This document shows positions 10,401-18,995 of a stretch of DNA of 64,000 nucleotides, piece by piece. This stretch comes from Bostrychus sinensis. Lineage: Eukaryota > Chordata > Actinopteri > Gobiiformes > Eleotridae. A program made the position numbers and the translations under genes. The notes under the pieces were generated by a model. It was not told where the DNA came from, did no database searches, and worked only from the letters and a program-made list of their open reading frames with translations. The stretch is taken from positions 24,329,211 to 24,393,210 of the forward strand of contig CM036240.1 of assembly GCA_020698575.1 (NCBI GenBank). The letters are read 5' to 3'. The stretch's first letter is position 1. Every line of letters starts with the position of its first letter.

Positions 10401-11724
10401 CTCTCCTTTATTTCCTGTCGCTTAATTGTGCTATCTAATAAAGCATTGCTGGTGGAGGATTTTGCATCTTCTTAGGAAGTCACTACAAAGGCTCAGGAAC
10501 ACTTACAGAAGTCATTGTCATTTTAACACAAATGCAAGTTAAAGCAGTACTAATAGAAACCACGATTACTCCTTTTGTACTCATATCTCACTGAATAATT
10601 AGTTGCAATTACTTTTTTATTAATACTGTATCACCTGCTTTTCCAGCATTTTCTTGCCCCTGTCTCACCTTTTTTGAGACATCCTGCTGCCAACAGTTTC
10701 ATTGTTTTTATCATGGAATGGTAAAATATCTGTGTTTTATGGTTATTTTCTGTAATCTATAGTTTTATAACATTTGTGAACTTTTGCATTCTATTTTATG
10801 CCATTTTTATTTGTGTCCCAACCTTTGGGGAATTTAATTTGTACTTTGTAAGTAATTTGTATTGAATTAACCACTACTCTACTCTAACTACTTGGTCTTT
10901 TCTCCCTTCTAGATACGCTCTCATCTGTCAGCAGTGTCTGTCTCATAATGGCATGGCTTTAAAGGAGGAATTTGAGTATATTGGTAAGAATTTGAGAAGC
11001 ACAACACACTTGTCATTCTCTATCACACACTTTGCCTTCATTTGCCCTCTAGCATTTGGCAGTGTTGTATATCATATGGCTCTTAAATGCCTCTGCCTCT
11101 GCCGACCCCTGTAAGATTGAATATGCAAACCAGTGCTACGCATCAGTCTGAAGTGTTTATGCATCTCAGGCATTTTTTGTCATTGCTTCATATTCATGTA
11201 TATTAATCTATGTCTGTTTGAAAATGCACACTGACATAAACTATATTGTGTCATATTTTGCCTTTAAAGCCTTCCGATGTGCGTATTGTTATTTTCTGAA
11301 TCCTGCAAAAAAGACCAGGCCTCAGGCTCCTAGACTACCAGAAAGTCCAGCTGAGCACAGGATGTCTCCTGCACCTCAGCCACATCCTCCAGCAGCAGAT
11401 GGGGATGAGGAGGTATCTGTTTTAGGTAAGAATGTCTTAGGTTTTCAGAACTGTAGGCCTAAAAAAAAATACCATCACATATTTGAAGTTTCAAGTTTAA
11501 GTTCTTCTCGTTTGTGCTGGACACAATAATTTATATTGGAAAATGTCTTATTAGGAAAGTGCAAACTTACTGATGAGTCTGATGAAGCTGAGCCCCAGCA
11601 GTCAGGCACACCCACCAACGAACACTCGTCTGCCTCAGATGACCAAAACACCCCTGAATCACAAGACGTGCCCTCAGAGAAGCCTGATGTAGAGCAGAAT
11701 GAATCTGCCATGGAGGTCGAATAA
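4449..11724 (+). CDS. lnpk: Lunapark, ER three-way-junction protein, complete gene (12 coding exons)
   Basis: Lunapark sits in the ER membrane and stabilises three-way tubule junctions together with atlastin and reticulon/DP1 proteins. Coding exons: 4449-4475, 4849-4890, 5488-5675, 5755-5813, 5896-5936, 6945-7028, 7116-7167, 7268-7486, 8507-8612, 10913-10983, 11270-11425, 11555-11724. The sum is 1215 bases, giving 404 residues plus stop. Visible features: Gly2 and Ser6 for N-myristoylation (MGAVLSRWR), a conserved STVEVLEGIEKEI segment, two membrane segments at about 46-66 and 74-98, a charged coiled-coil region at about 100-147, a Pro/Ser-rich linker at about 150-255, a zinc ribbon with C278-x2-C281 and C300-x2-C303, the LNPA motif at 306-309 that gives the family its name, and an acidic tail. 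Human LNPK is about 428 residues; the tail here is shorter and diverged. The start has A at -3 and G at +4 and no upstream ATG. I cannot decide between the lnpka and lnpkb paralogues. Confidence 0.96.
4849..4890 (+). CDS. lnpk: lnpk exon 3, 42-base microexon, residues 10-23
   Basis: Acceptor gttcttgtag, donor gtaatg. It encodes AKRSTVEVLEGIEK, the conserved N-terminal cytosolic segment. Both ends are phase 0, so skipping it would keep the frame. Confidence 0.93.
5488..5675 (+). CDS. lnpk: lnpk exon 4, both membrane segments begin here (residues 24-86)
   Basis: Acceptor tttctccacag, donor gtaagt. It starts EIQTLEEYSAKNQRQLKIWVG, carries the whole first hydrophobic segment (about residues 46-66), a short WYLPEQ turn, and most of the second (74-90). 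Confidence 0.96.
5755..5813 (+). CDS. lnpk: lnpk exon 5, end of second membrane segment (residues 86-106)
   Basis: Acceptor cttcaatacag, donor gtaaga. It encodes VWLLRKFLVFIFSRRTERN; the RRTERNN motif marks the cytosolic exit after the hairpin. Confidence 0.93.
5896..5936 (+). CDS. lnpk: lnpk exon 6, 41-base microexon (residues 106-119)
   Basis: Acceptor tttttcttcag, donor gtaagt. It encodes NEKLEDLKGQKQKI, part of the charged coiled-coil stretch. Confidence 0.92.
5937..6944 (+). other. lnpk: lnpk intron 6 (about 1 kb)
   Basis: AT-rich intron with no transposon or coding segment that I recognise. The other short introns (4476-4848, 4891-5487, 5676-5754, 5814-5895, 7029-7115, 7168-7267) are likewise unremarkable. 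Confidence 0.6.
6945..7028 (+). CDS. lnpk: lnpk exon 7 (residues 120-147)
   Basis: Acceptor ttacttttcag, donor gtaggt. It encodes the conserved LEEVMETETYKNAKMILERF block of the coiled-coil region, ending in KKKM. Phase 0 at both ends. Confidence 0.95.
7116..7167 (+). CDS. lnpk: lnpk exon 8 (residues 148-165)
   Basis: The acceptor taaag ends at 7115 after a long T-rich tract. The donor at 7168 (gtggtc) was chosen over one at 7162 because only it restores PGQELR across the junction, matching PGQEIR in the family. Confidence 0.85.
7268..7486 (+). CDS. lnpk: lnpk exon 9, Pro/Ser-rich linker (residues 165-238)
   Basis: Acceptor ctgtcttag, donor gtgagt. It encodes a low-complexity linker rich in P, S, A and G, including the conserved SAPGGPPER stretch and PGTPVPGVG. 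The exon is clearly GC-richer than its introns. Confidence 0.92.
7487..8506 (+). other. lnpk: lnpk intron 9 (about 1 kb)
   Basis: No gene or recognisable transposon. Both-strand open frames at 7701-7981 and 8400-8685 are chance or overlap exon 10. Confidence 0.55.
8507..8612 (+). CDS. lnpk: lnpk exon 10, start of the conserved lunapark domain (residues 238-273)
   Basis: Acceptor gtcataacag, donor gtgcat. It encodes HPPGPPLARPVLPRERGAVD followed by a VGDGPGNR motif; both are near-identical to the human protein. Confidence 0.95.
8761..8777 (+). repeat. Short inverted repeat
   Basis: ctatgtt, a 3-base loop (tgc), then aacatag: a 7-base perfect stem just before the tandem array in lnpk intron 10. 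Confidence 0.6.
8778..8812 (+). repeat. 13-base tandem array, about 2.7 units
   Basis: The unit cttgcaaacgta(a/g) starts at 8778, 8791 and 8804; the third copy runs into the hairpin at 8810. It lies in lnpk intron 10. Confidence 0.75.
8810..8840 (+). repeat. Perfect 14-base-pair hairpin
   Basis: aacaggccatgcaa (8810-8823) and ttgcatggcctgtt (8827-8840) are exact reverse complements around a 3-base loop. It joins the tandem array on the left to the transposon fragment on the right. The stem is too short for a typical microRNA precursor. Confidence 0.75.
8834..8976 (-). mobile_element. Truncated hAT-type miniature element in lnpk intron 10
   Basis: The reverse complement follows the first half of the full element at 43035-43534: taggggtgtaacaatac, gatacgtatcgattagaatt, attcaagaaagatattggct, aaccttcatatcgatacagc. 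Only one terminal repeat (tgttacacccctac, 8963-8976) remains; the other half is missing. Confidence 0.75.
9223..9849. mobile_element. Non-autonomous DNA transposon in lnpk intron 10
   Basis: The ends are perfect 12-base inverted repeats: ccagagggctgt (9223-9234) and acagccctctgg (9838-9849). The inner 'actacgaagctggttggaca' and 'tagccagg' are common next to such ends in fish genomes. The 3-base flank agt is present on both sides (9220-9222, 9850-9852). A 3-base duplication would suit a PIF/Harbinger-like element, but three bases are weak evidence. There is no transposase frame. Confidence 0.7.
10263..10455 (+). mobile_element. tRNA-derived SINE fragment in lnpk intron 10
   Basis: The B-box is ggttcaagtcc (one change from consensus), followed by 'gtctctccctgctctctc' and 'tcctgtcgcttaattgtgct' and ending 'ctaataaagcattgc'. 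The segment 'actacagcctgcctt' through 'ctgctctct' parallels the minus-strand copy at 44115-44302. The 70-codon open frame here is SINE sequence. Confidence 0.7.
10913..10983 (+). CDS. lnpk: lnpk exon 11, first half of the zinc ribbon (residues 273-297)
   Basis: Acceptor ctcccttctag, donor gtaaga. It encodes YALICQQCLSHNGMALKEEF then EYI; C278 and C281 are the first metal-binding pair. Confidence 0.96.
11270..11425 (+). CDS. lnpk: lnpk exon 12, second zinc-ribbon half and LNPA motif (residues 297-349)
   Basis: The acceptor cctttaaag ends at 11269 and the donor is gtaaga. It encodes FRCAYCYFLNPAKKTRPQAP, with C300 and C303 as the second metal-binding pair, then a Pro/His-rich stretch ending DGDEEVSVL. 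Confidence 0.95.
11555..11724 (+). CDS. lnpk: lnpk last coding exon, acidic tail (residues 349-404)
   Basis: The acceptor tcttattag ends at 11554; the stop taa is at 11722-11724. It encodes an acidic Glu/Asp/Ser/Thr-rich tail (KCKLTDESDEAEPQQSGTPT and so on, ending ESAMEVE). The family's tail is variable but always acidic. The splice junction is set by the frame. Confidence 0.88.
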
Positions 11725-12405
11725 AGCACATCTCAACCGAAGTCACTCAGATATGCCGTTTTCTCTTAGAAATACTCAAAGTAATGAACTGAATGCAATG
11801 AGCTGGAGTAGCATTATGACAAGGCAGCAGTGAATGTGATTCTCAGCAACAGAACGTCCTTTTTTTTCAGAATTGCTTTTATTTATGCATTACAAATGAA
11901 TTGACTAGTAAATCTTGTAGCATTTGCCATATAAGCCCCTTCTTTTCAAGCCTATTTTCATTATAGCAATAAGGGTTGTATTTGCTGTGCTGTTTGATGT
12001 TCTGAAGCATAACCTTTGGACGCGCTTGTTTTTTCTCCATATTTTATTAGTATTTTGAGTGAATTATACTCGGTTCCTAGGAAACGGTAGGTTTTTATTT
12101 ATTTATATTTTCAACATTGCTATACTTGTTAACAGTGTTAAATGAGATCCTCTGTAGCACCACAGTGCAAACATGTTTACACATCAATGGTATAATAGGA
12201 TTGTATGTATTTATTGCTAAGTGGTCGGGAAGGATTCATGTCAGTACTGTTCCCCTGCCCCACGTGCCTTTTACCTCGTCTGCTTTTGAGTATTGTTGAA
12301 ACTTATTTAAACACAGATGCTATTTTCTGTCTCAAGTGACAGAATCTGTTGAGGTAAATGTTCTGTTTCTGTATTGTCTAAATAAATAAAATTTGAATAT
12401 GGATA
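11725..12405 (+). other. lnpk: lnpk 3'UTR
   Basis: About 0.7 kb from the stop to just past the poly(A) signal. An AU-rich element, ttatttatt within atttatttat (12095-12106), could affect mRNA stability. The gtaag-like and atg-containing short frames here are not coding. Confidence 0.75.
12381..12390 (+). terminator. lnpk: lnpk polyadenylation signal
   Basis: Two overlapping AATAAA hexamers (12381-12386 and 12385-12390) lie about 660 bases after the stop and are followed by a GT/T-rich stretch (ggcttgagagttatatattttg). This is the first such pair downstream of the gene. Confidence 0.8.
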
Positions 12406-15400
12406 TTAAAAGTTTGGCTTGAGAGTTATATATTTTGATCCCTTGCACCATATTACCAAGACCCCTCTAGAGATATAAAATGAATGGATCAATGAATCAC
12501 AAAATAATTACTAAGGAATAATTTGAACATTTATTAAAGGAAAATGTAGCTAAGCACATAAACAAGTAACAGTTGAATATTTTACCTGTTAGTACAAAGT
12601 GTCACAGTTTGGAAATTGCAGTGCTTTGCAGTGCCCCCACCCTCCCAGACGGGTTTTCACCAAGCTGCACATTTAAACAGTCCATTTTCATTAGCAGGCC
12701 AATTTTACCTTGTGATCATTTTATTTTAGCTCATTGATCATTTTAGACAGCGTAAGATAATGGTGCTGACACGGAGCCCGACCAGTCTTGATTGCTTGAC
12801 CCTCTTCATTTGCAACAAGAAAGTCATTGTGGCTACAAAGTTGCTCTCTGGCATCACATGACCCTTTTCCCCAGAAGATACCGTGTAAACTATTGGAGAG
12901 GTCAAAAACCCACATCTTCTATGGGTTTTGATAATGTATGTTTACAAAGACGTGACCTCCGGGGCCTTGTAATGCATCAATGTGACATCGACAGTAACGC
13001 CTGATTCCACCGCATGCTGTTTGAGGTTGACCTCTGACAAGAGCCAAACAGGGAAAAAAATGGGACATCAATAGGACAATGTTGGGATGTTTTCACACCT
13101 TTGGGAGGTTGTTCAGTATACATAGGCTTCATCATCATAAGATTTATTACACAAGATCCTAGGGCTATGTGAGTAATTTTTGTTACTATTGTATTATATC
13201 TTCACACTTGTACAACCACTGCCACCTTTTATGATTTATATATTTTGAAAACATTTTTTGCAGTTTTTTATTTGGAGCGGTAGCTGTCTTGAAGTGACTG
13301 TCTTTGTGACAATGGTCTGTACCTGTTTACATAAGGTGCACAAAAGAAATTGTCTGTTTTGGTGTCACACTCTCAAAAGGATTGCATCTGGATTGCTATC
13401 ATGTAAACACTAATTGTTTTTCAAGGATGATAAATGGCACACAAAGCTCCAGTGCCAAGGTAATTTTGAGCCAGCGATGAAAATGTACAGTGGGGCTGTC
13501 TCATGGTTCATAGTTCTTTTCATACTCATCCCTCACATGTGCATTCGAGGCCACTTGACTTAAATTTATACTGATCTTTTATTTATACCCTGAAAAAATG
13601 GCAGATAAGAAACATAAGTGTTCTTGATATTGTGTTTTGTCATATCTTGCAGCCAAAGATTGAAATCCTGCGAAACAATTTTCTGTAGAAATGAAAGAGC
13701 ATGCCCTCCTGAACCCCGGAGGAAAATAAGCCCACAGTGCGAGGCGGAATATGAAACAGAGGCACAGAATAAGTAAAATAGACAAGTGCACCAAGCTTGT
13801 CACTTTACCATTTGCTGCCCTCGAGTGTGAGCACTTCAGAATTCTCCGCATCTCAGCATAGACCTTCATCGTTATGCTCTATCTACTGTACTGAATACAA
13901 AAAAGAGCCTTATCAGACAGTGGTAATAAAGAAGAGAGTTTTAAAGATTTACCGCCATTCTGTCACTCACAAACGCAACAAGAGTGCGATAAATATACAG
14001 CAAAAACCATTGTGCATTGGTGTGAAATCCTAAGTGTCACAGAAGCAGTTAACATGGTGTGATATGAGCCATCACCATTGGCTCCTGACAACAGCATCAT
14101 TACACAGTAATAAGAGCACAATCTCCTTCAGAGATGCATTAAAATCAAATTAGATTATACAAGAGCTTGGCTTGATGAGCTGCAATGTGCAGATCTCCGT
14201 CTCAGAGCTGCTTGTGCTTGAATTGCCACTTGACGAAGTTTAGCAGCCTTTCAACTAAAGGTCATCAGCTTCCGAGAAATTAGTTTTTAAAATTCCAGTC
14301 ATTTGAAACCTACATATCCAGATGGATGGATTTCCATTTTTTCCTCATGTTCTATCTATCAAATCAGAAACGCACGCTGCTGAATGCATGATGGCTGTTG
14401 TAAAGCAGAGAGCTGTAGTTTATGCCACAGTGACATTCAGGGATCAGAGAGCATTGTCATTCTCCGTCCTATTGTGAACTCATTACAACACTGAGCGATG
14501 ACATCTGCTCCAGCTCCAGGCAGAGCCACTATTATCACTGCGAACAACTGGCTCTTGTACCTTAATCATTTGCTAAACCGGCAGAGGAAACTTTTAAAAA
14601 TGAATCTGTAATCATCATATAAAAAATACAATACATAAGTGTGTCAGCTATCAAACATACAAACAGCTGTGCTACATACACTGCAGCATGTTCCAAATAG
14701 AAACATAATTTAGGCTTTACAATTAATATTGATTAGTTTAATTTAGTGTTAGGACAAATATTCTCTTTAAGTCAATATAATAGCCAAACCAAATTTATAA
14801 TTCAGTGGCAAAACCCAGATAAATACGCTATAGCTGTTTTACATAACTTAACACTGCTTACAAAACATCAAACAATCCCAACAAAATGGGAGAGCCTAAA
14901 TGGAAGGCTGAGACAACACACCCTGCCACCGCCTCGTGTGGAAATCATACACAGCATCCTGCAGGCAGCAGGTTCATTTTATAGCTTCATCTATTACCAC
15001 ACTGTCATTGTTAATTGTCTTCTTTTTACCTCTGCAGGATTCTCCAAATTGGTCCTATCGAATGTGACAGGAGGAAGAGCATTAAGCATCTGACAAGATG
15101 ATATCTAAGTTCAATTTCCTACTCCTCACCTGATTTATACCAGCAGCACATCATTTTCCTTTCTGTCATAAAGACCTCTATAAATCAGTGGTGCTTATGG
15201 AAGCACTACCGAACAGGCTTCTTGGATTTGTATCCCCTGTGTTTGCTATTAGGAAGCCATTACAGCCACATTTTCCTCCTTCAAACAAAAATGATCAAAT
15301 CTAATACTGGCAAGATTAGAGAGATAAAGAGGAAAGGCGCTGGCAGAGCTGTTCAACACAGTCCCCCATCTAAACAATACGCTCTAAACTCAATAAAAAC

Positions 15401-16220
15401 AGGGCTCTCTGCCGGTGACACTATTATCCATCTGTTTGGACAAAATTGCTGTATCATGGTATAAATCTGAGATACAAGTGACATATCCTCTAAAATAAAA
15501 GGGAACATTAACTGCTCTATCTTCTAGAGGCCATGGGACTAGCTGGCTATAAGCTCAGTCAAGTGTGATGGCAGTTATACTGTGTTTTACTAGACTGCAG
15601 ACAATTATACTTTGCTCCTCTCCCCTAAGAAGACAAACTGCCATGGCTTCAGCTGAAATGATTTCAAATAGATTTTCCAAAATGTCTGTCGCCAGATTGC
15701 TTCCATACATTATTTCACTTAAATGGAGGAAAAAAAGGAGGAGCAAATCCACAAATCAATCACAACAGCCCACTTTAGCAGATGGAAAGGGGAAAGCTTT
15801 CAGTGTGCACGTGTGTGACTGCGTGTGCGTGGAGGATCTACAGAGGACAGTGCTGTCTGTGCTGTGTCACAGTCATCTTGAAGAATGACTTAGTGGAGAT
15901 AGTTTCAGTGTGCGCCGCCAGGGCAGTAAGAGTGGCATAATGTATAATGAACTGACCCGCTGACTTGTGGCTAGTTCAACAACTGTTTCATTCGAACAAT
16001 CATGTGTAATTCAATACTAGAAGGCAAAATAGGATTGTTACCAAAAAATCCCATAAAGGCAAAAAACGGGTTTCCTGCTCACAACTGTGTGCAACTAAAA
16101 TAGATGGATTCCTTTACAAAAAACAACATATGGTCACACAGTGCAGTTTTTGTGTCCTACAACTATTAACAGATGGATTTGCTTTCCTGAAAGCTGCGCA
16201 TATTTTTAAGAGTGCTTTTC
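12406..16220. other. Start of the gene desert, no gene or transposon seen
   Basis: Mixed AT-rich DNA and blocks of more complex sequence, for example 12650-13020, 14160-14560 and 15540-15900, that look like candidate conserved non-coding DNA. Open frames are short (up to 115 codons at 14746-15093) and show no family resemblance. No teleost repeat is recognisable, which contrasts with the transposon-laden lnpk introns. Confidence 0.5.
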
Positions 16221-16229
16221 CAACATTTC

Positions 16230-16455
16230 TACGCGGCACCCATCCACCACCCCATCTACAGTACGGCTACATTTTTAACCAATAGCAACGCTACAGTTCA
16301 CGTGCGTCTACGTTGAATCGGCACGTTGCAGCAGCGTTTGCGTCGCGAGATAATTAGTTACTGTATCCTACGTTGTTGGAGCACTAATTATTAGGCCTAT
16401 AATTAACCTCTTTTATGATTTTCCACTGTCAAGACTCGTCCTTGAACTGACAAAT
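16230..16455 (+). promoter_or_regulatory. CpG-dense block with CCAAT box, E-box and downstream splice donor
   Basis: Fourteen CpG dinucleotides fall between 16232 and 16373 in otherwise CpG-poor DNA. Within it are a CCAAT box (16279-16283, accaatagcaacg) and a palindromic E-box CACGTG (16299-16304). About 80 bases downstream a full donor consensus, gtaagt, starts at 16456. Together this could be the promoter and first exon of a non-coding transcript. A recent transposon fragment, not yet CpG-depleted, is the main alternative. Confidence 0.35.
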
Positions 16456-16461
16456 GTAAGT

Positions 16462-17168
16462 GTTACAGATGAAGTAGTTTATATTTTTCCAAAGATTTTA
16501 CTTGAAGCTAAAGTTAATGGTATGCTATGTTTTATCTTGTTAGCTTTTTGGCACGTGCAATAACAATTGAATCTCTTTCACCTAAATAAGGTAAGGGCCT
16601 CCCGAATTATTCCCCATGTTGATAATTATTTTTGCACTTATTTTCTAATTTGTGTGAAAACTGTGACCTATAGCCTTTTATTTTACAAACCATGGTGCAT
16701 TCAACCAACATTTTACCAAGAGAAAATTTCAGAACACCCTGACATTTTGTTTAATATAGGGTATCACTAAGTAAATAAATCTAGGGCTTAAGTTTTAAAA
16801 ATAATGGTAAGTTAATTTATTGCTAATGCTAATTGCTAAATGTCATGGTAAAGAGTTGCAAAAGTTTTTTGACAAATAGCCCATTATTATTAGGTTTCCT
16901 ATGCTTTTCTTATTGATTGAAATGGGGACATGGTGTGTTAAAAACTGTGACATATTTTGTTTTTACATGTACTATATGGGACAAGGAACCTAAAACTGGC
17001 ACAGTCCCTATTAAATACCTAGCAGTCATGCCACTTGGTTGTGTTGTTACCTCCTTCATGTTAGCCTTCTTACTGATTACATTTACCTCGCAACATATTT
17101 AGCAATGTTTCAGCAAAGTATAGTTTTTGAAGTTCAAAGTGACATTTCTCGGTCCCACCAAATCAAGT
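16462..17168. other. AT-rich gene-free DNA
   Basis: No gene or repeat recognised. The open frames at 16567-16770 and 16917-17102 look like chance. Confidence 0.5.
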
Positions 17169-17450
17169 TGGGGCAGTGGTAGCTCAGTTAGTAGAGACGT
17201 TTGCCCACTAACCCAAAGGTTGGGCAAGACACTTCACCAACCTTGCCTGTGAGAGTGTGTATTTGCTGGTGGTCAGAGAGGCCGTTGGCGCAGAATGGCA
17301 GCCATGTGTCCGTCAGGCTGCCCCAGTGCAGCTGTGGCTTCAAAAGAAGCTTACCATCACTGAGTGTGGGGAGTGAATAAATAATGCAAGTGTAAAGTGT
17401 CTTTGAGTGTCCAATAAAGTGCTATATAAGACCAATGCATTATTATTCTA
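17169..17450 (+). mobile_element. tRNA-derived SINE (gctatataa...attattatt tail)
   Basis: The head 'ggggcagtggtagctcagtt' contains an A-box one base from consensus; 'aaggttgggc' is a worn B-box. The body has 'ggcgcagaatggcagccatg' and 'ctgccccagtgcagctgtgg'; the tail is 'gtgctatataagaccaatgc' then attattatt. This is a widespread percomorph SINE type. Confidence 0.85.
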
Positions 17451-18344
17451 AAGTTGTGGCCAAGTTCACAAAAAAGTTAGTTCTTAAAAAACATAACACT
17501 GGAGGAATGTAGGAACAGTTTCAATAAAATTATGAAAAGTATAAAGAGGTGATTCAATCTCTGTATGAACCCCTACCACACAGATCATGTCTTTTTCTCA
17601 ACAACAACTAACTGTGTATCTAATAAAGAATAATGCATGTATCCTGCTCTCTCTCTCTCGACACATATAGATGCAGGCGTGCAAATTAAAAACACTTCTG
17701 CAATTCAGCAGTATAGTCATGCACATTTATTACATTTACTCTCTGAATAGCTCAAAACAACCATGCATGACTCAATTCATCTCTGTAGTGCAGAGCTAGA
17801 GTTGTATTTCAGATGACTATATGCAAAAGAGTGCCACAAATGTGCAGAAATTTGCGCTGAAATTAAACAAGAGCTGGTTCACTAACTTCCATATTTTAAA
17901 TTAAAAAGTTCAAATCATTCATGGTTCTTTATCATCTTCACATTCTATTTGTGATGAATGTATGCAATAATCTATATTAACCTTTATTACAAGCAATATA
18001 CATTTGTCCCATTTCAAACTTAGAGAAGTGAGGAGAATTAAATTGTAAAGTTATCTACTGACCTTAAGTTCTTTAGGATGTGAAAATTGATAACTGTATT
18101 TGATGTTTTTCATAGAAAATGATATTTTGTAAGAATAATATAATTCCACACTTAACATACACTATTTGTTTATGTAGTAAAGAGTAGTGAACCTATTTAA
18201 ATAAAAAATTCATATTTATCAGATATACAATGCAAACTTGGACCAAATGTTTTTTGTTTTTTTGTTTTTTTGCATTTGTTTTTTGTTTTTTTAGACAGTC
18301 CTGGTTAGCTTATATTAGTTTATAAAAAAATATTTAATTCATTT
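17451..18344. other. AT-rich gene-free DNA with T-rich simple repeat
   Basis: No gene seen. 18248-18292 is a run of T tracts broken by single G (ttttttgttttttt type). Confidence 0.5.
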
Positions 18345-18763
18345 TAGGGCTGCAACAACTAATTGGATTAATTGATTATAAGCCCTGCGACAAGCTGGCC
18401 CCTGTCCAGGGTGTACCCCGCCTACAGCCCAAAGTTACTGGGATAGGCTCCAGTCACCCACGACCCCTAACGGGAATAAGCGGTAGAAAATGAATGAATG
18501 AATGAATGATTATAATCATATATTAAAATAATTGTCAATTAATTTAGTAATTGATTAATTGCTAACTGGAATATTCTTTGAAACATGCCATGAAAGAGAA
18601 GAGATTTTATTACAAAGACAAAGCAGTAAAAGTCACAGAAACCTTAAGAGAAAATGTTAATCACACATTAACTCATTCTTCACTATCCTATTATTAATCA
18701 ATTAATCTAAAAAATAATCGACAGTTTAATTGATTTTCAAAATAATTGTTAGTTGCAGCCCTA
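18345..18763. mobile_element. hAT-type miniature element, interrupted by a nested repeat
   Basis: The ends are tagggctgcaac (from 18345) and gttgcagcccta (to 18763), with a perfect 8-base target duplication attcattt at 18337-18344 and 18764-18771. The 8-base duplication fits the hAT superfamily. The body is made of attaattgatta-type palindromic sequence. It is the same family as 42561-43010. A second repeat is inserted at 18376-18507. Confidence 0.85.
18376..18507 (+). mobile_element. Nested gaat-tail repeat inside the hAT element
   Basis: It begins gccctgcgacaagctggccc and ends 'ataagcggtagaaaatgaat' with a (gaat) tail of about five units. It is flanked by gattataa on both sides (about 18368-18375 and 18508-18515). 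The tandem tail and short flanking duplication suggest retroposition. It is the best copy of the family also seen at 1609 and 2565. Confidence 0.75.
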
Positions 18764-18774
18764 ATTCATTTCAA

Positions 18775-18995
18775 TCATCTTCTTCCACTTATCCCTGCTT
18801 GAGGTCACAGGTACTGGAGCTTAGATATGGGCCTTTTAGGCGGGGTACACTCTGGACAGAGGATAGTTAGTCACAGGCCTGACACAGAGACATACACAGA
18901 CAGACAACCATTCACTCTCACATTCATTTAATCGGGGCAATTTAGAGTCACAAATTCACCTAACAAATGCAGGTCTTTGGATGGGAAGAAGACAT
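18775..18995 (-). repeat. Minus-strand dispersed repeat beside the hAT element
   Basis: It contains 'ttccacttatccctgcttga', 'aggcggggtacactctggac', 'gacacagagacatacacaga' and 'gggcaatttagagtcacaaa', the antisense of segments common in teleost repeats ('ctctaaattgccc', 'gtgtaccccgcct'). It resembles the fragment at 2735-2900. Confidence 0.7.
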
